From NCBI RefSeq assembly GCF_009604425.1, contig NZ_WEGI01000005.1:186001-250000 (forward strand): a stretch of 64,000 nt of DNA, in the 5' to 3' direction. The notes beneath the pieces were generated by a model. The model did not search any database. It was not told the DNA's origin and saw nothing but the letters and a program-made list of their open reading frames with translations. Of this stretch, positions 32,855 through 42,668 are shown one piece after another (the first letter of the stretch is position 1; each line of letters begins with the position of its first letter). The translations under genes and the position numbers were made by a program. The stretch is from Nocardia aurantia. Lineage in GTDB: Bacteria; Actinomycetota; Actinomycetes; Mycobacteriales; Mycobacteriaceae.

Positions 32855-33491
32855 CGTTACCGTCAACTCTACACAATCGTTATCGCGATGCAACCACCGT
32901 CGCGCCGGTCGAGACCCGGGGCGGACCTTCCGGACACGGGGTACGAGACAGGTCGGTCGGGATTACAGCAAACTTTCAGTAACCGATTTTCGGCCCCGGA
33001 CAGGCTCGAAAGCCTCTATCACACGCCCCTCACCGGCGCACCGGATCCGATCACCGGGGAGCTTTCCGCGCATCGACCGACCGAGTTTGCCGAGCGGATT
33101 CGATACCGCGCACGATGCGCGAAAACATGGCCATACGCTGGCTGTTAACCCGAGGTACATCTGTTGGCGGGCGGATTGCGAGGAAAGAAACAGACTCGAA
33201 GTTTGTTTACAGCCAATGATTCAAGATGCAAGTTAGGTGATTATCACGGTTCGAAGTATCACCGGTTTATTCCGACCCGCCGGGGGGCCGCACCATGTTC
33301 GCTCGACCGCCCCGGCAACTGGCCGAGGCGGTTACCCCGGCACCCGTCCGACGCGGATGAATGCGGCGAAGATCACACCGGCGGAACCAACCTGGTAGTT
33401 CCCCCCGCGGAGACCCACCTCGGCCACGGAACCCCCTGGTCGGTTTCTCATTAATTGTGCGGTTGACGCGGCAACCAGTGAAGATAGCCGT
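32855..33491. other. Gene-free, AT-richer stretch before phoU
   Basis: About 640 bp without a credible gene. GC content falls visibly at 33120-33280 (runs such as AAAGAAACAGACTCGAAGTT), well below the neighbourhood. No Pho box or known riboswitch was recognised. It may contain promoters, or be the remnant of a lost gene or acquired DNA. Confidence 0.4.
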
Positions 33492-34154
33492 GTGCGGACG
33501 AAATTCTCCTCCGAGCTCGCGGCACTCACCGAGGAGCTCGCCGGGCTGGCGAGCCTGGCGCAGGAGTCCACCGAACGAGTCGCGGTGGCGGTGACCGAGG
33601 CGAACCTCACCGCCGCGTACGAAGTCTTCGCCATCGATGAACAACTCCGACAACGACACGGGGCCTGCGAGAACCGGGCCGTGATCCTGCTCGCGCTGGA
33701 AGCCCCCGTCGCCCGCGATCTCCGGCAGGTCGTGAGCGCGATGCAGATCGGCGACGATCTCGCCCAGATGAGCTGGCTCACCAGCCGGATCGCGGACCGC
33801 GTGGTGCACCACTATCCTGCGCCGGTCGCGCCGGCGGACATCATCAGCGTGCTCGGCGAGATCGGGCACGCCACCGCCGAACTCGCCGCGGTCGCGCAGC
33901 GGGCCATCGCCGCGCACAATCCGGCGGCGGACGATCCACCCGTGCTGCCCGATCGCACGCTGGCCGATGCCCGGCAGCGCCTGCTGCAATCGGTCTCGGA
34001 TCCGGACTGGCCGCACGGCCACGTCATGGCGGTGGATCTCGCGCTCCTGGTCCACCACTACGAGCGTTGTGCGGAACACTGCGTCCGGATCGGCCGGCTC
34101 ATCCGGTTCTTCCACACCGGGCTGCCGTTGTCGGCCCAGACCCCGGAGGACTGA
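33492..34154 (+). CDS. phoU: PhoU-like phosphate uptake regulator
   Basis: A helical PhoU protein of 220 residues. PhoU couples the Pst transporter to the phosphate two-component system; here no pst or pho genes adjoin, so it may be a paralogue. The two repeated three-helix bundles show the metal-binding patterns (E/D)xxxxxDD: a first motif around VARDLRQVVSAMQIGDDLAQM (about 72-92) and a second in ALLVHHYERCAEHCVRIG (about 187-204), where the usual Asp is replaced by Tyr-Glu-Arg-Cys-Ala-Glu-His. The GTG start has no clear Shine-Dalgarno; a GTG 2 nt upstream is out of frame. Confidence 0.82.
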   Translation: MRTKFSSELAALTEELAGLASLAQESTERVAVAVTEANLTAAYEVFAIDEQLRQRHGACENRAVILLALEAPVARDLRQVVSAMQIGDDLAQMSWLTSRIADRVVHHYPAPVAPADIISVLGEIGHATAELAAVAQRAIAAHNPAADDPPVLPDRTLADARQRLLQSVSDPDWPHGHVMAVDLALLVHHYERCAEHCVRIGRLIRFFHTGLPLSAQTPED

Positions 34155-34253
34155 CCGGATTCGGCCGGGCCGGCGCCGCGGATCCCGACCCGCGGCGTCG
34201 TCTCCGGGCCGGCGCGCCGCGATCCGGGTCGCCGCGCGCAATCCGGAAACGCG

Positions 34254-34289
34254 TCGGGCCGGTCATCGACATGTCGATGACCGGCCCGA
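34254..34289. terminator. 36-bp perfect palindrome, bidirectional terminator
   Basis: Every base from 34254 to 34289 pairs across the centre at 34271/34272, giving an 18-bp uninterrupted dyad. It lies between the end of phoU (plus strand) and the 3' end of tRNA-Leu (minus strand), so it can end both transcripts. Confidence 0.75.
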
Positions 34290-34307
34290 TACCGTACTGC
34301 ATTACAG

Positions 34308-34390
34308 TGGGCGAAGGGGGACTTGAACCCCCACGTCCCGAAGGACACTGGCACCTGAAGCCAGCGCGTCTGCCATTCCGCCACTCGCCC
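34308..34390 (-). tRNA. tRNA-Leu (anticodon CAG)
   Basis: Minus-strand cloverleaf of 83 nt. The acceptor GGGCGAG pairs with TTCGCCC, the discriminator is A, the anticodon loop is TTCAGGT (CAG, reading CUG), there is a long variable arm as in class II tRNAs (TGTCCTTCGGGACG), and the T arm has GGTTCAAGTCC. CCA is not encoded. Leu-CUG is the most used leucine codon in such genomes. It maps between phoU and fhaA, as leuT maps beside fhaA in mycobacteria. Confidence 0.95.
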
Positions 34391-34483
34391 GAGCGACTGG
34401 AGAACACTAACACGGGCTTTTGCCGGATCAGAAATCGCCTGGTCAGATGGTTAACCGTCGTTATCCAGGCCGGTTTGCAGCAC

Positions 34484-34489
34484 TATGCT
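34484..34489 (+). promoter_or_regulatory. Likely fhaA promoter -10
   Basis: TATGCT is a good -10 hexamer in the gap between tRNA-Leu and fhaA, followed by GGGGCGGGG. The 5' UTR would be about 165 nt. No clear -35 is seen. Confidence 0.35.
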
Positions 34490-34661
34490 GGGGCGGGGAA
34501 CTCTCACACCCTACCGAGAGTTACAGGTGTGGAGGATCGTGGATATCATGCAGGGACTGTGTCCGACCGGCGACACGCCCTATTGGCATGTCACGGAATG
34601 ACGGCGAGTACCGCGAACGACACCCGCGCACCGAGCGGAGCGCACGGAGAGGAGGCAGGCG

Positions 34662-36065
34662 ATGGGCATCGTGTCCCGTTTCGAACGCCGTCTCCAGGGC
34701 GCCGTGGGCGATGCGTTCGCCCGGGTCTTCGGTGGCAGCGTCGTCCCCCAGGAAGTGGAAGCGGCACTGCAGCGCGAGGCGACCGACCGGGTCACCGAGC
34801 TCGAGGGCGGCCACCTGCTCGCCCCGAACCGCTATGTGATCACCGTCAACTCATCCGACCTGCAGCAACTGGATGCGGACGAGGATCTGACGGTACGTGC
34901 GTTCGCCAGACACCTGCAGGACTACATTCACGATCAGGGCTGGCAGACGTACGGCGAAGTGCACGTCGAATTCGAGGCATCCCCTACGCTGCACACCGGA
35001 CAGTTCAGGACGCGCGGCCGGGTCGACCCGGACGTGGGTCGCCGGGAATCGTCGGCACACCGGCCTCCCGACCGACCTGGACGACCCCCACAACGAACCG
35101 CAAACCCGCAACCAGGAGCTGGCCCCATGACGCAGAACTCTGGCTACGACCCCAGCCGTGAGCCCGCGGAGTCCGATCCACGCAATCGCGGGTTCGCTCC
35201 GCCGCCCGGCCAGGGCGGCTATCGCGACGAGTACGGGCGTGGCCAGTACAGCGGCGGTGAGTACGGCGCTCAGGAGTCGCAGCAGGGCTACGGCGAGTAC
35301 CAGAACGGCTACGACTACAACGCCGGCGGCAACGCGGGCAACGCCGGGTACAGCCAGCAGCCGGGCGCCGGGTACGGCCAGCAGCCGGGCTACGGCCAGC
35401 AGGGCGGCGGCTACGACCAGCAGGGGTACGCCGAGCAGGGGTACGGGCAGCAGCAGCCGGGCTACGGCCAGCAGGGCGGCGGCTACGACCAGGGCTACGG
35501 TGACGCCGCGTACGGCCAGCAGGGTTACGCGGACCAGGGTTACGGCCAGCAGGCGGGCTACGCCCAGCAGGGCTATGCCGATCAGGGCTACGCCCAGCAG
35601 CCGGGCGCCGCCGGCTACGGCCAGCAGGCCTACGGCGGCCAGCAGGCCCCCGCCGGCTACGGCCAGGGCGGCTACGGCGCCGAGGACCAGGCCTACGGCC
35701 AGCAGGCGGGCTACGCGCCGCAGGGAGCGGGTTACGCCCCCGCCGCCCCGCCGCAGCAGCCGGCCCGCGGCGCTTCCGGTTATTCGGCCACCCTGCAGCT
35801 CGACGACGGCAGCGGCCGGACTTACCAGCTGCGGGAAGGCAGCAACATCATCGGCCGCGGCCAGGATGCCCACTTCCGGCTGCCCGACACCGGGGTGTCC
35901 CGCCGCCATATCGAGGTGCGCTGGGACGGCCAGACCGCGATGTTGTCCGATCTCGGATCGACCAACGGAACGCTGGTCAACGGCTCTCCCGTGCAGGATT
36001 GGCAGCTCGCCGACGGGGATGTGATCCGCGCCGGGCATTCCGAGATCCTGATCCGAATCGTCTGA
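34662..36065 (+). CDS. fhaA: FhaA: DUF3662 and FHA domain protein
   Basis: Phosphothreonine reader that links PknA/PknB to peptidoglycan precursor flipping (binding MurJ/MviN in mycobacteria). 467 residues. The DUF3662 domain at about 1-115 ([32 protein letters not shown]) is followed by a disordered linker at about 150-370 built of [15 protein letters not shown] repeats, then a C-terminal FHA domain (about 380-467) with the phosphopeptide residues in [19 protein letters not shown] and [15 protein letters not shown] at 34662 follows GGAGGC. An in-frame ATG at 35127 (MTQNSGYD) could make a form lacking DUF3662. A separate promoter precedes fhaB. Confidence 0.95.
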   Translation: MGIVSRFERRLQGAVGDAFARVFGGSVVPQEVEAALQREATDRVTELEGGHLLAPNRYVITVNSSDLQQLDADEDLTVRAFARHLQDYIHDQGWQTYGEVHVEFEASPTLHTGQFRTRGRVDPDVGRRESSAHRPPDRPGRPPQRTANPQPGAGPMTQNSGYDPSREPAESDPRNRGFAPPPGQGGYRDEYGRGQYSGGEYGAQESQQGYGEYQNGYDYNAGGNAGNAGYSQQPGAGYGQQPGYGQQGGGYDQQGYAEQGYGQQQPGYGQQGGGYDQGYGDAAYGQQGYADQGYGQQAGYAQQGYADQGYAQQPGAAGYGQQAYGGQQAPAGYGQGGYGAEDQAYGQQAGYAPQGAGYAPAAPPQQPARGASGYSATLQLDDGSGRTYQLREGSNIIGRGQDAHFRLPDTGVSRRHIEVRWDGQTAMLSDLGSTNGTLVNGSPVQDWQLADGDVIRAGHSEILIRIV

Positions 36066-36147
36066 TCCCGTAAGCTCGCCGGTGCAGTCACGGAATGAGC
36101 CGAGATTTCCCCTCGGCCGTATCGTGATCGCAACCGGTCGTCGGCCC

Positions 36148-36153
36148 TATGAT
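36148..36153 (+). promoter_or_regulatory. Likely promoter -10 of the fhaB-pknB operon
   Basis: TATGAT, a near-consensus -10, lies in the 194-bp gap after fhaA and about 107 bp before the fhaB GTG. It is the only good candidate for driving the six tightly coupled genes that follow. Confidence 0.45.
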
Positions 36154-36259
36154 GCTGCCAGCACTCGGTCGGCTGCAGCACCAGGTCCGCAGTCGGCCGA
36201 CGAGCCGGTTGGGGGTCGAACCGTACCTACGACACCGGTCGAACAGGAGGTGGAGCGCC

Positions 36260-36727
36260 GTGCAGGGACTGATCCTGCAATTGACCCGTGCGGGGTTCCT
36301 GCTGCTGTTGTGGCTTTTCGTATGGGCGGTGCTCCGCACCCTGCGCAGCGACATCTACGCGGCATCCGGCATTCGGATCCAGTCCCGGGCCGCGCGCGGT
36401 TCCGCGGTGCTGCCGTCCTTCAGCCGGGGCCAGAAGGGCGCCAAATTTCTAGTGGTGACTCAGGGTTCACTCGCCGGTACGCGCATCACGCTGGGCACCC
36501 AACCGGTGCTCATCGGGCGTGCCGACGACTCCACACTCGTTTTGACCGACGACTACGCCTCGACCCGGCACGCCCGGCTGTCGCCACGCGGCGAGGACTG
36601 GTACGTCGAAGATCTAGGCTCCACCAACGGGACCTACCTCGATCGAGCGAAGGTCACCACTCCCGTCCGAGTTCCGCTCGGCACTCCTGTCCGTGTCGGT
36701 AAGACAGTGATCGAGCTGCGATCGTGA
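36260..36727 (+). CDS. fhaB: FhaB (FipA): membrane-anchored FHA protein
   Basis: 155 residues, the same length as the M. tuberculosis protein. An N-terminal helix (LILQLTRAGFLLLLWLFVWAV, about 4-24) anchors it, then RTLRSDIY and the FHA domain with IGRADDSTLVL, ASTRHARLSPRG and [11 protein letters not shown], in which the Arg, Ser, His and Asn that bind phosphothreonine are all present. It scaffolds kinases and division or elongation proteins (FtsZ-FtsQ in mycobacteria). The GTG at 36260 has the strong site AGGAGGTGGAG upstream; the longer open frame upstream is not coding. It overlaps pstP by 4 bp. Confidence 0.94.
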   Translation: MQGLILQLTRAGFLLLLWLFVWAVLRTLRSDIYAASGIRIQSRAARGSAVLPSFSRGQKGAKFLVVTQGSLAGTRITLGTQPVLIGRADDSTLVLTDDYASTRHARLSPRGEDWYVEDLGSTNGTYLDRAKVTTPVRVPLGTPVRVGKTVIELRS

Positions 36728-38181
36728 CACTTGTTCTCCGCTACGCAGCGCGCAGCGACCGTGGTCTCGTCCGTTCCAACAACGAAGACTCCGTCTACGC
36801 CGGCGCCCGCCTGCTCGCACTCGCCGACGGCATGGGTGGTCACGCCGCCGGCGAGGTGGCCTCCCAGCTGATGATCGCCGCCCTCGCCCACCTCGACGAC
36901 GACGAACCGGGCGACGACCTGCTCGGCAAGCTCGACCGCGCGGTCCGGGAGGGCAATGCGGCGATCGCCGACCAGGTCGAGGAGGAACCGGAACTCGACG
37001 GCATGGGCACCACGCTCACCGCCATCCTGTTCGCCGGTCGCAAACTCGGCCTCGCGCACATCGGCGACTCGCGCGCCTACATGCTCCGCGGCGGCGAGCT
37101 GACCCAGATCACCCGCGACGACACCTTCGTGCAGTCGCTGGTCGACGAGGGCCGGATCACCCCCGAGCAGGCGCACACCCATCCGCAACGCTCGCTGATC
37201 ATGCGCGCGCTGACCGGCAACGAGATCGAGCCCACGCTCATCGTCCGGGAAGCCCGGTCCGGCGATCGCTACCTGCTCTGTTCGGACGGCCTGTCCGACG
37301 TGGTCAGCGACGAGACGATCACGAACACGATGCGGGAGGGCAATACCGACGAGGCGGCCGACCGGCTCATCGAGCTGGCGCTGCGCAGCGGCGGCCCGGA
37401 CAACGTGACCGTGGTCGTCGCCGATGTCATCGACCTGGACTACGGCCAGAGTCACCCGATCGTCGCCGGGGCGGCCTCCGGCGAGGACGAGGACACCCCA
37501 CCGCCGAACACTGCCGCCGGACGGGCCGCCGCGATGCGCCCCCCTCGGGCAACGCCGCGACGGAATCCCGTCGCGGCGGAAGCCCCGGCCCCGCGCAAGA
37601 GCCATAAACTGCGCTGGATCGTGCTGTCGCTGGCGTTGCTGATCGCCGTGGTGGCCGGACTCGCGGTGGGCTACAAGATGATTCGCGGTAATTACTACGT
37701 CGGCGCCGAGAACGGCAACGTGGTGATCCTGCGCGGTCTCCCGGGCGCGGTGCTGGGCTACTCGATCCACGACATCGATCAGGTCTCCTGCGTCGATCGC
37801 ACCGGAAAGCTCACCCTGATGAGCCCTGGCGCCGGCTTCCCCAGCGGCTGCCGGCAGCTCCAGGTCACCGATCTCAAGCAGACCGGCCGCGACAAGGTGA
37901 ACAACGGCCTTCCGCCGGGCTCGTTCGACAGTGCCCACCGGCAGCTGGAGACCCTGGCCCACCAGGATCTGCTGCCCGCCTGCCTGACCGTGCCCGCGCA
38001 GCAGCCGGTCACCACCCCCACGCCCACGCCGGCGCCCGTCCCGGTCGACACCAACGCGCCGGTGCCTCCGACCGGCGACACCCCGCCTCCGCCCGCCGAG
38101 ACCAAGCCGCCGGCGCCGGCGCCGACCACCATCGCGCAGCCGCCGCAGACCCCGGGGGAGAACTGCAGGAAGGCGGACTGA
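36724..38181 (+). CDS. pstP: PP2C-type serine/threonine phosphatase PstP
   Basis: The phosphatase that reverses PknA/PknB signalling. The PP2C domain (1-240) has the metal ligands in RSNNEDSVYAG, LADGMGGHAAGE and CSDGLSDVV, and the final SGGPDNVTVVVAD. After a juxtamembrane stretch, a single helix (about 300-322, LRWIVLSLALLIAVVAGLAVG) leads to an extracellular domain of about 110 residues (GAENGNVVILRGLPG) and a Pro/Thr-rich tail. Total 485 residues (M. tuberculosis 514). The GTG start overlaps fhaB (GTGA), and the stop shares one base with the rodA ATG. Confidence 0.96.
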   Translation: MTLVLRYAARSDRGLVRSNNEDSVYAGARLLALADGMGGHAAGEVASQLMIAALAHLDDDEPGDDLLGKLDRAVREGNAAIADQVEEEPELDGMGTTLTAILFAGRKLGLAHIGDSRAYMLRGGELTQITRDDTFVQSLVDEGRITPEQAHTHPQRSLIMRALTGNEIEPTLIVREARSGDRYLLCSDGLSDVVSDETITNTMREGNTDEAADRLIELALRSGGPDNVTVVVADVIDLDYGQSHPIVAGAASGEDEDTPPPNTAAGRAAAMRPPRATPRRNPVAAEAPAPRKSHKLRWIVLSLALLIAVVAGLAVGYKMIRGNYYVGAENGNVVILRGLPGAVLGYSIHDIDQVSCVDRTGKLTLMSPGAGFPSGCRQLQVTDLKQTGRDKVNNGLPPGSFDSAHRQLETLAHQDLLPACLTVPAQQPVTTPTPTPAPVPVDTNAPVPPTGDTPPPPAETKPPAPAPTTIAQPPQTPGENCRKAD

Positions 38182-39653
38182 TGTCCGCACCGGCATCGCC
38201 GTCGACCGCAGCGTTCCCGATACCCCCCGGCGGGTTCGCTCCCGCACCGTCCCCCGCGACCCGCCGCAACGTCGAACTCCTGTTGCTGGCGTTCGCGGTC
38301 GTGATCACCGTGATCGCGGCGGTGCTCGTGGAGGCGGGACAGAACCAGCGGGTCACCCGGGAGCTCGCCCCGATCGCGCTGGCCGATCTGGCGCTGTTCG
38401 GGGTCGCGCATCTGGCGGTGCGCCGGTACGCGCTGTTCGCCGACCCGCTGCTGCTGCCGATCGTGGCCCTGCTCAACGGAATCGGCCTGGTGCTGGTGCA
38501 TCGCCTCGACCTCGGCAGCGAGCAGACCGCGGCCTCCAACTTCGCACCGGTGCCACCGCCGGACGCGAATCACCAACTGCTGTGGACCGCACTGGGTATC
38601 GGGCTGTTCGTGGCGGTGCTGGCCGGGCTGCGGGACTACCGCACGCTGGCCCGGCACGGCTACCTGTGCGGCGGCCTGGGCCTGATCGCGCTGATCCTGC
38701 CGGCGGTGCTGCCGACGCGCTACGCCGAGACCAACGGCGTGCGAATCTGGTTGCGGCTGAACGGGTTCACGATGCAGCCGGTGGAGCTGGCCAAGGTCGC
38801 GATGATCGTCTGCTTCGCGGCGGTGCTGGTGTCCAAGCGGGAGCTGTTCACCGCGGCCGGCCGGCATCTGCTCGGGGTCGAGCTGCCGCGACTGCGCAAT
38901 CTCGGCCCGCTGCTGCTGGTCTGGCTGGCCTGTACCGCGGCGCTGCTGTTCGAACAGGATCTCGGGGTCGCGGTGCTGATCTTCGTGTCGGCGCTGGCAC
39001 TGCTGTACATCGCGACCGAGCGGCTGGGCTGGCTGTTCGCCGGCGCGGTCCTGGGCGTGATCGGCTTCGTCGTCGCTTACGACCGCTGCGACGCGGTGCG
39101 GACCCGGATCGCCGACTGGGTCGATCCGTTCGCGGACTACCACAACACCGGCTACCAGATCGCGCAGTCGCTGTTCGGCCTGGCCACCGGCGGGCTGGCC
39201 GGTACCGGCCTGGGCAGCGGGCGGCCGAATCAGGTGCCGTTCGCCAAGACCGATTTCATCGTCGCCACGGTCGGCGAGGAGCTCGGCCTGATCGGCCTCA
39301 CCGCGGTGCTGGTGCTGTTCACCGTGCTGGTGCTGCGCGGCCTGCGGACCGCGCTGGCGGTACGGGACAGTTTCGGCAAGCTGCTCGCCGCCGGGCTGGC
39401 CTTCGCCCTCGGGCTGCAGGTCTTCCTGGTCTTCGGCGGGGTCACCAAACTGCTGCCGCTGACCGGCCTGGCCACCCCGTTCCTCTCCTACGGCGCCTCG
39501 TCACTGCTGACCAACTACGTACTGCTGGCGCTGCTCGTCAAGATCTCCGACGCCGCGCGCGCCCCCGCCCCGGCCCGTAGGAAGGAAGCGGTGCCCACGG
39601 TCGTGGTGGAGCGCCCGACGGAACTGATCCGCACGGGAGGGGAGCTCGCGTGA
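38181..39653 (+). CDS. rodA: SEDS peptidoglycan glycosyltransferase RodA/FtsW
   Basis: Membrane glycosyltransferase that polymerises lipid II for cell elongation with its cognate transpeptidase PbpA. 490 residues, about 11-12 helices. SEDS marks: ANGVRIWLRLNGFTMQPVELAKVAM-like region with the conserved Gln-Pro-Glu (LGPLTIQPSE in others; here MQPVELAKV), the catalytic Asp loop (RIADWVDPFADYHNTGYQI), QSLFGLATGGLAGTGLGSG and the C-terminal PFLSYGASSLLTNY. The variation in the QPxE motif is usual for actinobacterial RodA. It overlaps pbpA by 4 bp. Confidence 0.95.
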   Translation: MSAPASPSTAAFPIPPGGFAPAPSPATRRNVELLLLAFAVVITVIAAVLVEAGQNQRVTRELAPIALADLALFGVAHLAVRRYALFADPLLLPIVALLNGIGLVLVHRLDLGSEQTAASNFAPVPPPDANHQLLWTALGIGLFVAVLAGLRDYRTLARHGYLCGGLGLIALILPAVLPTRYAETNGVRIWLRLNGFTMQPVELAKVAMIVCFAAVLVSKRELFTAAGRHLLGVELPRLRNLGPLLLVWLACTAALLFEQDLGVAVLIFVSALALLYIATERLGWLFAGAVLGVIGFVVAYDRCDAVRTRIADWVDPFADYHNTGYQIAQSLFGLATGGLAGTGLGSGRPNQVPFAKTDFIVATVGEELGLIGLTAVLVLFTVLVLRGLRTALAVRDSFGKLLAAGLAFALGLQVFLVFGGVTKLLPLTGLATPFLSYGASSLLTNYVLLALLVKISDAARAPAPARRKEAVPTVVVERPTELIRTGGELA

Positions 39654-41116
39654 ACACGCCTCTGCGCCGCGTCGCGATGGCCGTGCTGCTGATGATCGTG
39701 GCGCTGCTGCTCAACGCGACCTACGTCCAGGTGATCAAGGCCGACAGCCTGCGCAGCGATCCGCGCAACTCGCGCGTGCTGCTCGACGAGTACTCCCGGC
39801 AGCGCGGGCAGATCTCGGCCGGCGGCGCCGTGCTGGCCAGTTCGGTCGCCACCGACGACCGGTACAAGTACCTGCGCACCTATCCGACCGATCCGATGGC
39901 GTACGCGCCGGTCACCGGCTTCTACTCGATGCAGTACGGCAGCACCGGCCTGGAGCACGCCGAGGATTCGATGCTCAACGGTTCGGACAGCCAGTTGTTC
40001 GGGCGGCGGCTGATCGACCTGGTGTCCGGCCGTGACCCGCGCGGCGGCAACGTGTCCACCACGATCAACCCGGCCATGCAGAAGGTCGCCTACGATCAGC
40101 TGACGAGCAAGGGGTACACCGGTTCCGTGGTGGCCATCGAACCGAGTACCGGCCGGATCCTGACCATGGTGTCCACGCCCAGCTACGACCCCAATCAGCT
40201 CTCCGGTCACGACGGCGCCCGCGACACCAGGTCGTGGGAGGCGCTGTCGTCCGACCCGCACCAGCCGATGCTGAATCGGGCGGTCTCGCAGACCTATCCG
40301 CCGGGCTCCACCTTCAAGGTCGTGGTGGCCGCCGCCGCGCTGTCGGCAGGCGTCAAACCCGAGGATCAGTTCACCGCGGCGCCCACCATCACGTTGCCGG
40401 ACACGACCACCACGCTGGAGAACTACAACGGCTCGACCTGTGGCAACGGCCCGAGCGCGTCGATGACCGACGCGTTCGCGCGGTCCTGCAACACCGCCTT
40501 CGCGGAGATCGGCATGAAGGTCGGCGCCGCGAAGCTCAAGGACGAGGCCGCGGCCTTCGGGATCGGGCAGCACGGCAACATCCCGATCCCGGTCGCCGAC
40601 AGCACGGTCGGCACCATCTCCAGCACCGCGGCCCTGGCCCAGAGCAGCATCGGGCAGCGCGACGTCGCGCTCACCCCGCTGGACAACGCGGTCATCGCCG
40701 CCACCATCGCCAACGGCGGCGTGCGGATGGAACCGCACCTGATCGAGCAGCTGCAGAATCCGGACCTCACCGAACTCTCCCGGACCAAGCCGGTCTCGGT
40801 GGGCCAGGCGGTCAGCGCTCAGGTCGCGTCCACCGTGACCTCGATGATGATCGCCTCGGAGAACTACTCCACCGGCGGTACGAACCAACGCCCATATCAG
40901 ATCGCGTCCAAGACCGGAACGGCCGAGCACGGCACCGATCCCCGCAACACGCCGCCGCACGCCTGGTACATCGCGTTCGCGCCGGCGGCGAACCCGAAGA
41001 TCGCGATCGCGGTCATCGTGGAGAACGGCGGGGATCGCGCTCTGGCGGCCACCGGCGCCTCGGTGGCGGCTCCCGTCGCCCGGGCGGTGCTCGACGCCGG
41101 CATGCCGACGGGCTGA
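39650..41116 (+). CDS. pbpA: Class B penicillin-binding protein PbpA
   Basis: Monofunctional transpeptidase that crosslinks the glycan made by RodA. 488 residues (M. tuberculosis 491). An N-terminal anchor helix (RVAMAVLLMIVALLLNATYVQ), a dimerisation/pedestal domain to about 160, then the transpeptidase domain with SxxK in PPGSTFKVVV (Ser near 220), SxN in SCNTAF (about 282) and KTG in ASKTGTAEHG (about 420). The GTG start overlaps rodA. The Pro-rich loops match the family and no active-site residue is altered. Confidence 0.96.
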   Translation: MNTPLRRVAMAVLLMIVALLLNATYVQVIKADSLRSDPRNSRVLLDEYSRQRGQISAGGAVLASSVATDDRYKYLRTYPTDPMAYAPVTGFYSMQYGSTGLEHAEDSMLNGSDSQLFGRRLIDLVSGRDPRGGNVSTTINPAMQKVAYDQLTSKGYTGSVVAIEPSTGRILTMVSTPSYDPNQLSGHDGARDTRSWEALSSDPHQPMLNRAVSQTYPPGSTFKVVVAAAALSAGVKPEDQFTAAPTITLPDTTTTLENYNGSTCGNGPSASMTDAFARSCNTAFAEIGMKVGAAKLKDEAAAFGIGQHGNIPIPVADSTVGTISSTAALAQSSIGQRDVALTPLDNAVIAATIANGGVRMEPHLIEQLQNPDLTELSRTKPVSVGQAVSAQVASTVTSMMIASENYSTGGTNQRPYQIASKTGTAEHGTDPRNTPPHAWYIAFAPAANPKIAIAVIVENGGDRALAATGASVAAPVARAVLDAGMPTG

Positions 41117-41150
41117 ACGACATGAACAGACTTAGCCTACGGGGGCTGGA

Positions 41151-42668
41151 ATGCTGACCAACGGTGCGATGATCGCGGACCGGTACCGACTGCATCGACT
41201 CATCGCCACCGGCGGCATGGGCCAGGTGTGGGAGGCGCTGGACACCCGCCTGGACCGCCGGGTCGCGGTGAAGGTGCTCAAGGCGGAGTTCTCCGCGGAT
41301 CCCACCTTCCGGCACCGGTTCCGTACCGAGGCGAAGACCACGGCCCAGCTCAACCACCCGGGCATCGCGGGCATCTACGACTACGGCGAGACCTTCGACC
41401 CCTCCGGCGGCGAGACCGCGTACCTGGTCATGGAACTGGTCCAGGGCGAACCGCTGAACGCCGTGCTGAGCCGGCTCGGCCGGCTGTCGGTGGCGCAGGG
41501 CCTGGACATGCTGGAGCAGACCGGTCGTGCACTCGAGGTCGCCCACGCGGCGGGCGTCGTGCACCGGGACGTGAAGCCCGGCAACATCCTCGTGACGCCG
41601 ACCGGCCAGGTGAAGATCACCGACTTCGGCATCGCCAAGGCCGTCGACGCGTCCCCCGTCACCAAGACCGGCATGGTGATGGGCACCGCGCAGTACATCG
41701 CCCCCGAACAGGCCACCGGCGAGGACGCCACCTCGGCCAGTGACGTGTACTCCCTCGGCGTCGTCGGTTACGAGGCGCTTGCCGGGCAGCGGCCGTTCAC
41801 CGGCGACGGCGCGCTGACCGTCGCGATGAAGCACGTCCGCGACACCCCGCCGCCGATGCCCGCCGATCTGCCCGCCAACGTGCGCGAGCTGATCGAGATC
41901 ACCATGACCAAGGATCCGTCGCGGCGCTATCGCAGCGGCGGGGAGTTCGCCGACGCCGTGGCCGCGGTCCGGTCCGGCCGGCGGCCACCGGTGCCGGGCG
42001 GCATGGGCAACACCCCGACCGGAGCGGCGCGCGTGCTGCCGCCGACCGGTGCGACCACGGTGATACCGCGCAACGACTACGACCGGTATCAGCCGCCGGG
42101 GCGCAATCAGCCGCCGATGGGCGCCACCTCCGTCATGCCGAACCGGTCGGCCACCCCGCCGGGCGGCGGCGGCTACGATCCGGGGCCGCGCTTCACCAAC
42201 GGTCAGAAGGCCCTGGCCGGCGTCGCGGTGGGTGCGATTCTGATCGGCATCGTGCTGTGGCTGCTGTTACAGGGCTCGTCGAAGCCGGCGCCGCAGACTC
42301 CGTTCCGGCCGAGCACCTCGCTGTCGGTGCCGCCGACCACGACCGCCGCGCCGACCACGACGCTCACGACCACCACCGAGGACGACACTCCCACCAGACA
42401 GGCGCCGCCTCCGCCGGTCACCACGACCCAGGACACGCCCACGACCACACCGGCACCCACCACGACGACAACCACGGCACCGACCACCACGACCCGGGGA
42501 CGCCCGACCTCGCCGACCACCAGTGGTCGCGCAGGTATCCCGGGAATCGACATACCATCAGTGCCGAGCATTCCCGGCGCCCACGGCACCTCGGGCAACG
42601 GCAACTCGAGCGGTAACCAGAACGACCACACCAGCGTCCCAGCCACCGCCTCGCAAGGACTACCATGA
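41151..42668 (+). CDS. pknA: Serine/threonine protein kinase PknA
   Basis: Receptor-type Hanks kinase controlling cell shape. 505 residues. Kinase domain 1-270: Gly loop [11 protein letters not shown], Lys in [18 protein letters not shown] catalytic loop, DFGIAKAV, and an activation loop ending [10 protein letters not shown]. The juxtamembrane segment carries repeated PP(T/M)GAT(T/S)V(I/M)P motifs, likely phosphorylation sites. One helix ([20 protein letters not shown], about 350-370) precedes a Thr/Pro-rich extracellular tail of about 130 residues without PASTA domains. ATG follows GGGGGC; TAGCCT upstream at 41133 could be an internal promoter -10. It overlaps pknB by 4 bp. Confidence 0.96.
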   Translation: MLTNGAMIADRYRLHRLIATGGMGQVWEALDTRLDRRVAVKVLKAEFSADPTFRHRFRTEAKTTAQLNHPGIAGIYDYGETFDPSGGETAYLVMELVQGEPLNAVLSRLGRLSVAQGLDMLEQTGRALEVAHAAGVVHRDVKPGNILVTPTGQVKITDFGIAKAVDASPVTKTGMVMGTAQYIAPEQATGEDATSASDVYSLGVVGYEALAGQRPFTGDGALTVAMKHVRDTPPPMPADLPANVRELIEITMTKDPSRRYRSGGEFADAVAAVRSGRRPPVPGGMGNTPTGAARVLPPTGATTVIPRNDYDRYQPPGRNQPPMGATSVMPNRSATPPGGGGYDPGPRFTNGQKALAGVAVGAILIGIVLWLLLQGSSKPAPQTPFRPSTSLSVPPTTTAAPTTTLTTTTEDDTPTRQAPPPPVTTTQDTPTTTPAPTTTTTTAPTTTTRGRPTSPTTSGRAGIPGIDIPSVPSIPGAHGTSGNGNSSGNQNDHTSVPATASQGLP

